In this document: positions 1-12,299 of the stretch, piece by piece | Layout of the letters: each line of letters starts with the position of its first letter | Position numbering within the stretch: the first letter of the stretch is position 1 | DNA from: Lindgomyces ingoldianus | Lineage: Eukaryota; Ascomycota; Dothideomycetes; Pleosporales; Lindgomycetaceae | DNA length: 64,000 bases | Assembly (NCBI RefSeq): GCF_010093535.1 | Contig: NW_022985170.1 | Location: 1,407,278 to 1,471,277, forward strand | Direction of reading: 5' to 3' | Made by a program: the position numbers and the translations under genes | The notes under the pieces: model-generated | The model's database searches: none | Told to the model about the DNA's origin: nothing | Seen by the model: only the letters and a program-made list of their open reading frames with translations

Positions 1-2
1 GA

Positions 3-167
3 GGCCACGAGCAGATTGTGAAGCTGCTGCTCGACAAGGACGCCGACGTCAACGCGCAGGGTGGAGAATACAGCAACGCACTCCACGCAGCTTCAGAAGA
101 AGGCCACGAGCAGATTGTGAAGCAGCTGCTCAAGAAGGGGGCGAAATCGTATGTATATCGGCAATAG
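3..167 (+). CDS. ankyrin-repeat protein, C-terminal fragment
   Basis: The window opens inside a reading frame that ends at TAG 165-167. It encodes one and a half ankyrin repeats: the helix-turn-helix signature GHEQIVKLLLDKDADVNAQG is followed by NALHAASEEGHEQIVKQLL. The two repeats are exactly 99 bp (33 codons) apart and nearly identical at DNA level over the first helix. Such high repeat identity is common in fungal NLR-like or NACHT-ankyrin proteins, but the N-terminal domain lies outside the window, so the protein class is not known. Ankyrin repeats are protein-interaction modules. The final repeat ends in a short cap (KGAKSYVYRQ). Confidence 0.75.
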   Translation, partial: GHEQIVKLLLDKDADVNAQGGEYSNALHAASEEGHEQIVKQLLKKGAKSYVYRQ

Positions 168-2418
168 TGGGAAGAAGTAGATAAATGCGAATGATTTAAA
201 TATGCTTATAAATGGTGTGACTGTAGCGAAAGTGATTTGTGGCAAGCTCGCCCCTGTTTACGGGGAGGATGGCTGACCCGCTCTAGCTATGCTATGAGGT
301 GGCAATTCTGTCTAGCAGATAGTCGTAGGGAGTCAAGTTAATTTACTAAAAGCGTAACTAAGTTGGATTTCAAGACTGTGGGGCTAAAGACGACCCGCTT
401 GCGAAGACTTTGCACAGCTACATACCTAACAACCACTGAAACACAAGATGTAAATTACATGTGATAATTACGTGGGATGGTGGGGTTGTTTTATACTAGT
501 TGAATTAGTGGCGAAGGCACTAACTTACCTGGCAACCTTCCATGAATTTTGTGCGCCTTATTATACATAAGGCTAAAGATGACTTTCAAGCCTTACAGGC
601 AGGCCCTAAGGCTTATATAAGACTCTATTATAAATGCTAAGAGCTAGTAAGAGCTTAATAGTAGTGCTATAAGGGTAGAATGCTCGTTTGACATAAAAGA
701 AGGCTCTCTGTAAAGTAGGCGCAACAGCGACTATGCAAACGTAATTTGTAAGTGTAAGGGCCTTATGAGGTTTGGGATTAGCTCTAGCACACGACTTATA
801 TAGAATTATAGGAAAGATTGACGTGTACACAGATTTAGGGTTGCTTAAAGTTAAAGTACCCCTTATATTTTCCGGCACGGCGCTTTCAGCTATGTGGGGA
901 GGGATGTTACTTCAAACATGCTCACACTTTCGTGGTGTTTCCCTACGTGATCTGATCACCATGTCTGATATCAACATGTGTGAATCCCCAAATGCGGATG
1001 TCTTACCCATCACGGGAAGGTGTCACAACTACACTAAGTAATTTTCCTCGCAACCTGGGGCCCTGCTAAAGTGTCATGCATCACTATGAAATCCAATCGG
1101 TAGAGAATAGATGTTTTAAATATCTTGCGAGGAAGGAGAGGAGGATTTGAAAGCTGGGGGCTGCAGTAGCGATGTTGGGAGCTGGAGATGTTGGAGTGTG
1201 GTCAGGTGGAGGTGTCACGGAATGTAGGCGTCCATTGTTCCTTCAGGCAATTCATCTCGCCGTTAAGCCATCGTGAATTATTCCCGGGCATCATTAGAGA
1301 TTAATAGATCTTTTGGTCAGCTTCCCACAAACGAAGACATGATTAGAAAAACTATCAGTTTTGTTCTCTGTGCATAATGCTGAAAGAATTTAAACCCACC
1401 TACCATCATGCTCACAGAAGCATGCTAAAATCAAATGCGAAGTTCAAGAAATTCATATGTGTTAACAGCAACCGCCTGCTCCGGCAAATTAAATCGCTGA
1501 AACGTGATGCTTAAGGTGTTTCAAGGCTGATCCTCAAAATTCGGCTTATGCGATGGCAATGATTGGATCTCGGCGCGCGTCTTCGCGTGATATTAAACGC
1601 TGATGTAGCTGAAACATGGACGGTGGGTTTTAAGGGAAAAAGGGAAAGCGTGGATAATGGATGTATGCCCCGGAAGTTCGGGGCATGATTGCAGGTGCGT
1701 GCTCATGGAGGTGATGATGAGGATGGAGAAGGACACGCGGTAAGTGGGGAAGGATTTTACGAGGTTGCATGCCAGTTAGAGAGAGATGGGGATGGATCAG
1801 GCGAGACGAGGCGAAGCTGAGTTGCGCATCCCAGAGACCCTCCCTACTCCACAGATCTGAGAAGTGCAGATTTTAGATAGTGTAGCGTTGAGCTGGTCGT
1901 GATGTGAAGGCGCAGGAAAGCAGCCAAAAATACCTGACAGCCGCGGCCCTCAACAATGGCGTTAAAACGGCGCCAAAGTTGAGCCAATCCTACACACCAT
2001 GCCCCTGACACGACGACAAGGGAGCGCCCGTGCGTCATTCGGCGGCGACGTGCTTCGGTTCCAACGGATCAACGCGACCTGATCAAACTGGACAGGACGG
2101 GGCTAATCCTTTTCTTTATCTCTAACTCACCACGCTCGCTCACACAAAGCCCGCTTCCTAACTAACCTTTGCTCTCCACCTTTGTTTCCAACCTTTGTTT
2201 CTTGTCTTGTAGAGTTTTAGCTCTTTGTAATAAGTTGGAAAGGCCAAGCGCGCTGCTGTTTATTGAGTAGACACAGCGTCGCACATTCGGGGGACACACA
2301 TTCGCTGATCGTACATGGAGATTTCACCATAACCATCAGTACATGTACTGACCACCTTCGACGACCCCTCTATCGAGAAATCCCTCCCTATTCGAGCACA
2401 CATACCGCATTCGTTACT
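168..2418. other. intergenic region, no gene recognised
   Basis: About 2.2 kb between the ankyrin gene and the DUF221 channel. The left part (168-1100) is AT-rich with short scrambled reading frames and no recognisable domain, and looks like decayed DNA. The right part (about 2100-2418) is pyrimidine-rich with CTTTGTTTCC-type runs and is the likely promoter and 5' leader of the channel gene. Confidence 0.5.
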
Positions 2419-5400
2419 ATGGCTGCCACCCCGGCAGGAGCGATGCTCCCCCGGGCCACGGAGGAGAATTTAGAAGACAAGTTCTTGAAGTTGATAAGCG
2501 ATCCCTTTGGAGCTCAGGCAGGTCCTCTCCCCCACCTCAGCAAACACTCCACTAATCTGAAATAGCTTGCGCAAGACTCTATCATTGCAGCTGTGACGAC
2601 CTCGTTCGTCATCTTCGGTGCCATTTTCCTCGCCTTCGTCCTCCTCCAACCCTACAACCAAACTGTATACGCTCCACGCCTAAAGCACGCCGATGAAAAA
2701 CACAAGCCCCCATCTCTCCCCAAGAAGCCATTGGGCTGGTGGAATGCCGTCTTCCGCACAAACGAGGACTTCTACGTTGAGAAAATCGGTATGGATGCAG
2801 CAATCTTCCTGCGTTTTGCCAAGATGTGCCGCAATATCTTCTGCGTGCTGTCGGTTGTCGGCTGTGCTATCTTGATCCCTGTGAATATAACACAGTCGAC
2901 GAAATTCTCCAAGGACGGCGGATTCAAGAAGTCTGCCATCATTATCTCCATGACGCCGAAGGATCTTTTCGGTCACATCTGGTGGGCCTTTGTGGCTGTC
3001 GCGTGGGTGTTCGACGTCATCATTTGCGGCTTCTTGTGGTGGAATTATCGCGCCGTTCATAGGCTCAGGAGGAGATATTTGGATACTCCAGAGTATCAGA
3101 CCAGTCTGCACTCGAGAACGTTGATGGTAAGGAAAGAATTTATTTCAGCAAGTCTATTTCTGCTAGCTGCATGTGACGTGCACGAAAATCTCTTCAATAT
3201 CTTCGCATCAGCGTGGTATAGATGAGAGCGTTGCATCCTATTCTCCAAGTATGCTAACCAGAGCTAGATTACAGACATTCCCCGGAGTCTTCGAAGCGAT
3301 CAGGGCCTCGTGGACATCACCGATAAGTTGCGAACTACCCCTGAAGTCCCCCGCGCGTCAATTGGCAGGAATGTCAAGGATATTCCAGATCTTATCGAAG
3401 AGCATGAGGAAGCCGTTATTGAACTTGAAAAAGTCTTGGCAAAGTACCTCAAGAACCCCAACCAACTCCCCGCAGACCGACCACTGTGCAAGCCATCCAA
3501 AAAGGACCCTGAATACACCAACAAGAATGAAAAAGTTGACGCTATTACCTATCTCACAGCTCGAATTGAGCGCTTGGAATCCCAGATTAAAGGAGTTCGG
3601 GAGACGGTGGATAAACGAGATGCAATGCCGTACGGATTTGCAAGCTATGAGACCCTCGAATCAGCACATAGCGTTGCATTTGCCGCGAAGAACAAGCATC
3701 CGAAAGGGACTTCCGTCCAGTTGGCTCCCCGACCAAATGACTTGATCTGGAAGAACTTGCCAATAGACGCAAAGGCCCGCCGATGGAGGCGATTCATCAA
3801 CAATCTCTGGATTACTCTACTCACCGTCCTGTACTTCATTCCCAACGCCCTCATTGCTGTCTTTTTAGCCCAGCTCAACAATCTCGCATTCATTTGGCCA
3901 CAATTCGGGGACCAGATGCAGAAAAACCCCAAGTTTTGGGCTATCGTTCAAGGTATCGCAGCACCTGCACTTACCTCCCTCTTCTACTACTTCCTTCCTA
4001 TCATCTTCCGACGTCTCTCGGTCCAGGCAGGTGACTTTACCAAGACCGCGAGGGAGCGACACGTCATCCACCAGCTTTACGCCTTCTTCGTTTTCAACAA
4101 TCTTTTCGTCTTCTCTCTCTTCGCTGCCGCTTTCGCCTTTGTCTCAGCAATGATAAAAGCAACGCGAGACCAGGGCAAATCCTTCAAGGACGCGGTTGAC
4201 GACTATCATCCATTCGTGCAGATCATGATTTCTTTGTGCACTGTTTCGCCATTCTGGGTTACGTGGCTGCTTCAACGCAACTTGGGTGCTGCTATCGACT
4301 TGTCTCAGGTGGTCAATCTTGCGTGGGGGTCTTTCTCTCGCAAATTTCTCAATCCAACGCCTCGTGAGCTTATCAAGAGAACTGCTCCGCCGCCATTCGA
4401 CTATGCGAGCTACTACAACTACTTCTTGTTCTATTCGACGGTGGCTCTCTGCTTTGCAGCACTTCAACCCATCTGTTTGGTCGTCACAGCGGTATACTTT
4501 GTCCTCGATGCGTGGATGAAGAAGTATCTGCTACTGTAAGTCTCAATTTCCCCTATATGTCGGGTTCCAAGGTCTTCTAGAATCCCCAGGCCTTCATCCC
4601 TTCTCTCTACACAGCATTCTAACTCTCTCTAGGTACGTCTTCTGCACAAAGACCGAATCAGGAGGTCTCTACTGGCGCGTCCTCTTCAACCGCTTCCTTG
4701 TCGGCGCCTTGATGTCCAACTGCTTGATAGCCCTCATGGTTGGTGCCCGTGGCGATCAGCCTATCGCCATGCTCTGCGCCATGGCTCCTCTCCCTATCCT
4801 CCTCCTCGGTTTCAAATACTACTGCAAGATCACATTCGACAACTCCATGCGCTACTACGTCAAAGGCGAAAGCATCAAGGGCTCCGAAGCACCCGCTCCC
4901 ATTGACAAGGAATCCCGCCGTCGCGACCGCGTCGCAGTGCGCTTCGGCCACCCGGCACTTTACCAAAAACTAACCGTCCCAATGGTGCACGAAAAGAGCA
5001 AACACCTCCTCGCTGAAGTGTACCGAGGTCGGCTAGACGGAGATCTCGGCGCCACCGCTGGCTACAGCGACGTCTATTCCATGAAGCGTATGAGCAAAGA
5101 AACCCCCGGGAAAACGGCTGCAGCACCCGCCCCCTTCGAATTCGTCTCCGAATCCAACATGGACTTCGAGAACTTCAAAGACCGCCCTGAATTCAGCGCT
5201 GAGCACGGCGGCGACGGATCTGTCTATGGCGCACACATCTCCCGTCCCGGAACCCCTGCTTCGACAGTGGGTGGAGGTTCTGAGCGCGGGCGATCGAGTT
5301 CTCGAGACTCGGAAAGAACGGTCGGTGATGATGGGACGGGTGTGGGCGTAACGTATCCAGCGGGATATCATTCTACGCCGTCCGGGTTGCGGGAGTATAG

Positions 5401-5593
5401 TCCAAGTCCAGATCATAGGGTTGGGTTTGGACGCGTGGAGAGTAATACGAGTGGGGCGAGGGATGAGACCAATTTACTATATGGGGCTGCGCCGATGGGT
5501 GCCCAGACGCCGAATTTGGGGCAGGCCCAGGGAGAGAGTCCGTATACGCTTGATGACAGTGGTAGGCAGGATTACTTTAAGGGCGTAAGGTAG
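2419..5593 (+). CDS. OSCA/CSC1-like (DUF221) calcium-permeable stress-gated channel
   Basis: Four exons: 2419-2521, 2576-3126, 3268-4535 and 4633-5593, giving 960 aa. The order is that of the DUF221/TMEM63/CSC1 family: N-terminal membrane segment block (residues about 40-190, including TTSFVIFGAIFLAFVLLQPYN), a link with the family motif TDIPRSLRSDQGL right after intron 2, a cytosolic PHM7-type domain with a coiled coil (LTARIERLESQIKGVRET), then a multi-spanning block (about 375-720) starting near LIWKNLPI. The C-terminal ~240 residues are hydrophilic and Ser/Gly-rich. Family members are mechanically or osmotically gated cation channels of plasma or internal membranes; the physiological role here is inferred. 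Intron 1 (2522-2575) uses a less common AAG acceptor; a GC-AG alternative joining CAG 2517 region to 2566 would also stay in frame, so the residues around 34-36 are uncertain. Confidence 0.88.
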
Positions 5594-6203
5594 GTGAGCA
5601 GTGGTGAAGGAGGGTTGAGTGTATATTGAGACGAATTTCGTTTGTTTGGGCTTGATGTGGAGGGTGGTGGAGATGATTTTCTTCACAGTATTGGCATGTA
5701 AATGGCGTTTTTTGAAGAGTTTGGAATGCTGGTGTGTTGCCAGCGAGTAAAAATATCGAGCTTTGGGCTTAGTGGGAGGTGGGCGAGGTGATTTTAGATA
5801 CCATTGTCAGCTACTGCATGCTAGATAGCACGAGCTGATTTGAATGCTCGACGGAGCCGGGATGAGCGCATAGAGCTGCTCCAATTTCATTTTGTCGACT
5901 TTATGTTCACCTGACTTCTCTGTGCCCTTTTGATTGATCATTTCTTGTCTTCATTCTGTCTTGCTTTTCTCGGCACTTTCCAATGAGTGTTATGTGTCTC
6001 CTCCCTCAGTACACCTTTCTCCTCCTAACTCTATATAAACCCCTTCACTCTGATCCCTTCATATTGTTCTTTTCTCTCCTCACAACACTCCCCTATTCCC
6101 CGGTTTCCAAAAACAGTCGTACCATAGTTCATGGAGTATGGTTCCGGTTATCGGGTTTACTCCCATCCCTTTTAAATATTCCGGTCGAGTTTGTTATGCG
6201 CTT
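5594..6203. other. convergent intergenic region
   Basis: Holds the 3' ends of two convergent genes. A pyrimidine-rich stretch lies around 5900-6110. No gene recognised. Confidence 0.4.
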
Positions 6204-8853
6204 TCATCCGCTTGGCCCTAAGAAATGTTGATCAAAACTTGCATAGTTGACGGCTGATGCCTCGCCCAAAGATGTATGGATTTCCTCAGTCGCATCCAAA
6301 TTCGTAACCGGGTGGAGTAATGGGTATGGGTCGAATGAAGAGATGTCATCATTGGCAGCCTGGAATGTTATCCGATCCAATTCGTCGGCATCAGAGAAGC
6401 CAGGGCGGCCAACACCTTCCGGGTGGAGTAATACGTATGAGTCGAATAAAGAGATGTAATCATTGGCAGCCTGGAATGTTATCTGATCCAATTCGTTGGC
6501 ATCAGAGAAGCCAGGGCGGTCAACACCTTCGTCGTCGTTATCACGTGAAGGTGCATCATCCTCCACAACTTCCTCAATCTCTCGTATCCATCTCTCCTTC
6601 AAGAGATCCATAGAAGGCCCCACTCCACCTCCTTTTCCTCCTCTTTTTAAGCTTTCATCTTTTTGTGCTTCACGACCGCGTTTTCTAGGATTGAAATGAG
6701 CTCGACGAAGACTGATCAACATTAGTTTTCTGTTTTGTAAAATAGAGCCTTTGACTCACTGAGCAGCGGCGTTATAATATGCTCCGTACTTCTTTCCACG
6801 AAGACACGATTTACAATTTGCGAGAAACGTCTTGTCTTCAGAATCATCCACGCAAATGTAAAATTTCCGATTGCGAGTGTGCTTTCTCATCATATGTCTC
6901 TGCAATTCATGGTGCCCTCGAAATCCTACGGGATTTTCATTACAGTGTGGACATAGCAGTCGTAGGGATCGCTGTGGTTTCTGTCCTTCTCGAATTAAAC
7001 TGCTAGATAGCGCCCTCACCGGTGGCTGCGAAGTCTTTGAAGGTAGTGTATTGCCAAATGTAGGACCTTCTGCTGTGTCCGAATGCGCTGTAGATCCAAA
7101 AGGGGAAGTCATCGGCAATGGAATGGGAGGTAGGAGATCAGTTGCTGCGTCAGGGTCCGGCACAAATGCCCTTCCATAATCTGAAGATAGTACATTCCTA
7201 GACATAGGAGCAATTGCTGTGTTGGGATGGGGTGGGCCCTGAAGGTAAGGTTGAAGGGATGGGTAGACTCCTAGGTCTGGTATGATATCTGTGTTACCTG
7301 GATATCCCTGGCTATTTGAAGAGGGATTATCGCTTGGAGTCGTCTTAGGTGCAGTTGCGATCTCTGGAGAATCATTTGATTCGGGATCTGGATTCTTTGC
7401 TTCAATTCCATTTCCATTGGGTTGAGAAGAACTCTCGGACTCAGAAGCTTCTTCATCAACGTCCAGTGGCAGAGCAAGAAGTGAAACCTTCTCTAGATGC
7501 TTTGCAACACTATCCAAGAGAGCGTTTTCTCCCTTTTCAACCTTTTTATCGCCGCAGAGAGGACATGTATTTGTCTGCAGAAAGCCAGCCTCGCGATGCT
7601 CGAGAAGAATGTGATCCATCCATCGACGTTTGTCGAGGAAGATTTTATTACGAGAAAAGCAAGTTTTGAAGATGCAGACATAGGGCGCGAGATCTTGGAT
7701 TAAATGTTTTCTTGTAGACATTAGCATTACATTATAGACGCAGAGCCAAGGATTTACCTGTATTCGTGGTTGCGCAACGCCCGAATGTACCGTCCACATG
7801 CTGCACAGTCGAACAATTCACCTCTTTTCGCTTCATCCGGAAGCACGGGATATTTTGAACGCCCACCCTCAATTAGGCTGGAAAGTCTTGAGCTGAGTGC
7901 CGTAGTCGCCACTGAAGGGGTATACGAAGGCATAGGGGGTAGAGATTGTCCATAGGATGAAGGCTGATGTGCCGACCCGTATCCCGAATCGTCGAACGAA
8001 GAGCCTGCTCGTCTGGAGACCACATCAGAGACATTGATAGCTATTGCGTCTTCGTTTTTAACCCTCAGTCTCGAGAGCCTTTGATATCGTTCTAGATTCA
8101 ACATTCCTAGATGGTCAGCGAGCTCCTTGGACACATTGCAGAAGCGCTCGCGAATGCAACTTGAGAAGAATTGATGTGGAGCAGCATGCTCCATTTCTGT
8201 AGCCGGCCTTTCAATTTGGTCGTGCACCGAATCTAGGACAGGTGATGCAAGAGATGCATTGAGATCATTTAGCCGTTGGATACCGTCACGGATATTTTGC
8301 AAAAGTTCGTCTATAGAGAGAGGTTTAGCGATTGCTGGTTTTGATGGGGTTTCCTGACTATGTGATTCGGCTTCACTCTCCGTGTCGCTATCTGTATCAA
8401 CAAAGGTAGACTGCTCCAACAGCTGGAGGACATTCTGACGTAGACCTTTGCAGTCTTCATCCGCGAGAAGGTCTTGCCGAATCTTAGCATTGCAAAATTC
8501 ACAAAAGAGGCGGAGAACTTGACTTTACCTTCGAACAAAGTACTGAGTAGTGCCTTCAGCACTGAGATGACCACTGTCATAAGATGCTTCGACTTCTGTA
8601 GAGTAGCATCCAAGTCACCATCTTCAACAGCGTGATCGTCGGCCCAGATGGTAAGAAGCTGTCGTACGCGCAGCAATGACCGCTTTTGAGATTTGGTAAG
8701 AGTGTTCTGAAGCTGTCTGATTGCATACGCTAGCAGGGACAAGCAGGCTCGTACAAGACGAGCCGCAAGCCCTTCATCCTCCACGTCTATATTCACCGAA
8801 GCAGCGCGTGGCCTCGCTTCCTTGGAATCGGTGTTAGAGGCTTCTTCGCCCAT
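6204..8853 (-). CDS. C2H2 zinc-finger domain protein with duplicated C-terminal module
   Basis: Four exons on the minus strand: 8853-8529, 8445-7758, 7710-6760 and 6684-6204; introns of 83, 47 and 75 bp; 814 aa. The N-terminal ~330 residues are helical with acidic Ser/Thr-rich patches. Around intron 2 the frame reads FDCAACGRYIRALRNHEYR-KHLIQDLAPYVCIFKTC, the signature of a large fungal family in which degenerate C2H2 fingers are followed by a conserved DLxPYVC block; more Cys/His pairs follow (CPLCGDKK; CPHCNENP...HHELQRHMMRKH). The last exon contains a 37-residue module present twice (GRPGFSDADELDRITFQAAN-type). An upstream in-frame ATG at 8907 is an alternative start. It lies head-to-head with the DUF7580 gene at 9194. 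Molecular function is unknown; nucleic-acid or protein binding is the usual assumption for the family. Confidence 0.8.
6310..6531. repeat. 111-bp in-frame tandem duplication in the C2H2 gene
   Basis: Two adjacent ~111-bp copies (6310-6420 and 6421-6531), each beginning GGGTGGAGTAAT and containing the shared stretch CATTGGCAGCCTGGAATG. The period is 37 codons, so the reading frame is preserved; the two copies differ at scattered positions. Confidence 0.85.
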
Positions 8854-9193
8854 GCTGACATTAATTTTCGACAAAGACCGGAGCGAGTGAAATCGTAACG
8901 ATGCCAATATTTATATACGAGGGTTGTCTGGAGGATGGGACACCCAAAGTCATACGACCATGGCCAGGCGAGGAGATCCACGAGGCTTGGAAAGAGTGGT
9001 GGCTGAGCCTGTTTGCCTGCATCGATGGGATTGGTGTTTGTTGCTTCGGACCACATCCACCGAGGCGCAGCAACGCCTTGCACCGCCGCGACACTAAATA
9101 ATAAGGCAGGAAGAGGGGTTTGCTTACATTTCCCAACACACTTGTTCTTGACACTCAAGTCATCTCTGTACCGAGGCCTCACGCAAAATCAAG
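8854..9193. promoter_or_regulatory. shared divergent promoter, C2H2 gene / DUF7580 gene
   Basis: Only 340 bp separate the two opposing start codons, so both genes must be controlled from this interval. If the upstream ATG at 8907 is used the interval is 286 bp. No specific operator recognised. Confidence 0.55.
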
Positions 9194-11218
9194 ATGGCAG
9201 ATATCGCTCTCGGCGCGATTGGGCTCCTTCCAATCCTCATTCGTACAATCTCATCGTTCCAGACCATTCATAATGGTATAAAGATCGCTAATAAGTGCAT
9301 CGAGCATCTCGACATCATAGCGATTGACTGGAAGATCCAGCGGGGACGATTTCTGAATGAATGTGTCCTGTTATTGATGGAAAGCGGAGAGGAAGAGCTA
9401 GTTGGACGGGCAATGGTGGCAGATTTACTCCATACAAGCTGGACAAATAGCGCACTAGCCACGTCATTTTCAACATGTCTTGGAGACAGCTATGAATTGT
9501 GTATTGAGATCATGAAGAGGTTCGATACGATTTCGAAGAAGTTGAAGAAAATCTTAACTGGGTTCGAAACCGTTCGTAGCAAGAAGATCAAGGTGAGTTT
9601 TAACAGAACCTGTCTACCCGCCGACAGTAATCTCGAGAAGCACGACTTGCTCGCGTCCCCAAAGTCTTCACTAGCGATCAGATCTGCTGACAAAACATTT
9701 AGGGCGAATCGTACAAGATCACTTACCGCAGATTATACCAAAGTATCCGTTTTGCTTTCGATAAAGAAGAGCTTGAAAAGCAAATCCGGCTTCTCAGGCA
9801 CAAGAATGGAGATCTCGAGTCTCTTCGAGCCCAGATCAAGAGCTTTCATTGCCAGTCGTTACCTCGTGGTCTTACAAGCTATCATAAGCCGATGCCGCCT
9901 TACTTTTGCGAAGTTCAGCGTATATCTACGGAAGCACATCGTGCCCTGATTGCGAGTTTCAGCTGTTCTGATACCAGCCATGATGAACACACTGCTCTGA
10001 TCGCTTTGGATGTTGATTATGGGAATGAGACACGCCTTGAAATGGCGATTAGCTACATGAGTAGCTCTGGAATGTATGATAACCCATATCTAAATTGGAC
10101 GTTTGCTCACTAGAGATAGTGCTCCAAGCATGGATCCTCCAGTCAAATTTCTTCTCCGGTCAGAATCTATCGAGGAATCGCAGGAATCTCTCCGTACGGT
10201 TAACTCGAAAAGGCAAAGCAATCATTCTTTGAAATGTCATTTATCAATTGCTCCAGCAGAAGAACCTCACAGCCAGCCAAGAGAGCATGCGGAAGAACCG
10301 AGGAAGAAAAGGAGAAAGGTTACCTTTGCCAGGCTTCCGGAACGACACCAAAAGACACTGCAAGAGGCTGTGTCGAAGATCGAGGAGCCAGATACCACTC
10401 TAAATCTCGCGGCTTTGTCAAGTGTCTGTCAGTTTTTACGCCAGAAATGCAATCGAAGCGGAAAAGCCAAGGCCAAAGCCTTATCCACACACTTTGCACT
10501 CTTGCGCCTCTCGGAAGAGGCGCAGTATGTGTTCTACCTATCCTCACATGGCTACATTAGCCCGAACTTGGTGAACCAGGGACCATTCACGCCGGTGCCA
10601 TTGACTGACTATCTAGACAACCATTTCCAAGGCGAGGTTTCGGTTGTTCAACAATACAAGCTTGCATTGAAGTTGGCACAAGCAGTTTTGCAGTTCCAGT
10701 CAACTCCATGGTTCGAAGAGGAATGGGACATGCGACAGTTACTTGTGCTACCAGAAGCAGATGATGCGGCGGACGATCTACGAGTCTATATCAATTCGAA
10801 GCTCACAAAAACAAAGTCTAATCCTTCACAGATTGAACCCATTACAAGTCTTAATAGGCAAAAGGCCCATAGACCGGCTAACAATGTTAAAGTGCCACTA
10901 TCAACGGCACAGCGTAGAGGCGTGGATAACATTACGCTTTTCTGTCTCGGAGTTGCTTTGCTTGAAATCGCGCACTGGAAACCAATTAGTAGTCTTCGAG
11001 AAGACTATGATGACGATAGCATCGACACAGCGAGACGAATGGCCAACGGCAATTCGCTGCTTGGAAAATGGTACGATGAAACTATCCGCAAATGCCTGCG
11101 ATGCGACTTCGCAGTTGGAGCAGACTTGAGACGACTCGAGCTTCAAAAAGCTGTCTACGGAGAAGTTATATGTCCATTGGAAGACCTTATTGAAAGGCTG
11201 GACAATTTGAGCCTGTAA
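9194..11218 (+). CDS. DUF7580 domain protein with HeLo-like N-terminus
   Basis: Three exons: 9194-9592, 9703-10073 and 10114-11218; 624 aa. The start MADIALGAIGLLPILIRTIS is typical of fungal HeLo/HET-S-like N-terminal helical domains. A coiled, basic middle follows, with a bipartite basic cluster (EEPRKKRRKVTFARLPERH, residues about 310-330) that could be a nuclear signal. The C-terminal half (about 340-620) matches the DUF7580 layout, with YLSSHGYI, an acidic linker and a kinase C-lobe-like ITLFCLGVALLEIAHWKPI block followed by KWYDETIRKCLRCDF. DUF7580 is a fungal domain of unknown function with pseudokinase-like features, often attached to HeLo-like domains found in heterokaryon incompatibility and cell-death proteins; a role here in that type of signalling is inference. 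The 40-bp second intron is unusually short but is needed to keep frame. Confidence 0.78.
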
Positions 11219-12299
11219 CTCATAGTATTATCCATTATGAGAATGTCAGGTATTGTTACAACAGCCAGATTACCCGGAAGACGCGCCATATATCGAGGTA
11301 GAAGCGGAATCTTCTAAAGTTAGTGTACCTGTTCGCTCAAGGCGTATCGTCGTAGCTCTTGGTTCCAAAGGCTGATATTTATGATATTGCCACGAACGGC
11401 TGTGAATTTCTGTATTCCAATCGGTGCAAATACCTCTACAGCTGTTTGGCCTATGATATCGGATGAGTGCTTCTGTCCAAAGTCATCTCACGTCTGCTTT
11501 TAAGGACGGACCGGAGGGCGCTTCATTTCGATATGAAACGAGTCATTGCGTCTAGGAGAAGGGGTAGAATGTAAGACGAGAAAAGGTAATATGTAAAAGT
11601 AGGAATAAGGAGGCAGCAACACTGGCAGTCGAGAGTGTTAATAGAATTTGTTGCTATCGGAATTGCAGATTTATATGGTCTAGAAGAATATGGACTTGGA
11701 TACCCTGATTGTCTCTAAATTAACTCGATGTGCATATATCCGATTGGTCACGATACCACAGAGCGCTACGAAACTGGGTTGGTGTGCTCAGCGGGAGCAA
11801 TCTTGGAGGTTTAGACGAATGGAGAAAGGGTGACAACGTCCTGTGGAAACTCACCATAGTATGAGATGTCGAAATGTCAATCTGTCGTTAGTTACAAAAG
11901 GAACGTTTGGTGGTGTGGAGCACGAGAGACGTGGCGGAGCGAAGGGCAAAGTCGACACTAGAATGGGTACACAGGGTTTTGCTTTTGACAGGTCTTTAAA
12001 TACGACCACCCCTTGACCATTGAGATTCGATTGATATGGTGTTGTAGTATTCATCCAATAGCAGAGACCAGATAGCCCGGTGACATCTAAGTCTTGTACC
12101 CAGGAATACGCGGCACAATCGGGCTGTCATTGCAGAGGTCCTAGCAACCAGGCATAGGAACCTCTCCACTGGCTAAAAGGTCAGCATGGTACATTCAGAG
12201 AAAACAAGTGTAGTAGTAGTTGTCGGAACAAATCTGATCGATCCAAGGACAAATAGATGGAGTGGCACTTGGAGTGGGTAGTTATAGCAGTCGGATCTG
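11219..12299. other. intergenic region, no gene recognised
   Basis: 3' flank of the DUF7580 gene. Only short reading frames without domain character. Confidence 0.4.

Noticed and set aside
2680..3111. 143-codon minus-strand frame inside the channel gene
   Set aside because: Antisense shadow of the DUF221 coding exon; the plus strand carries the conserved protein.
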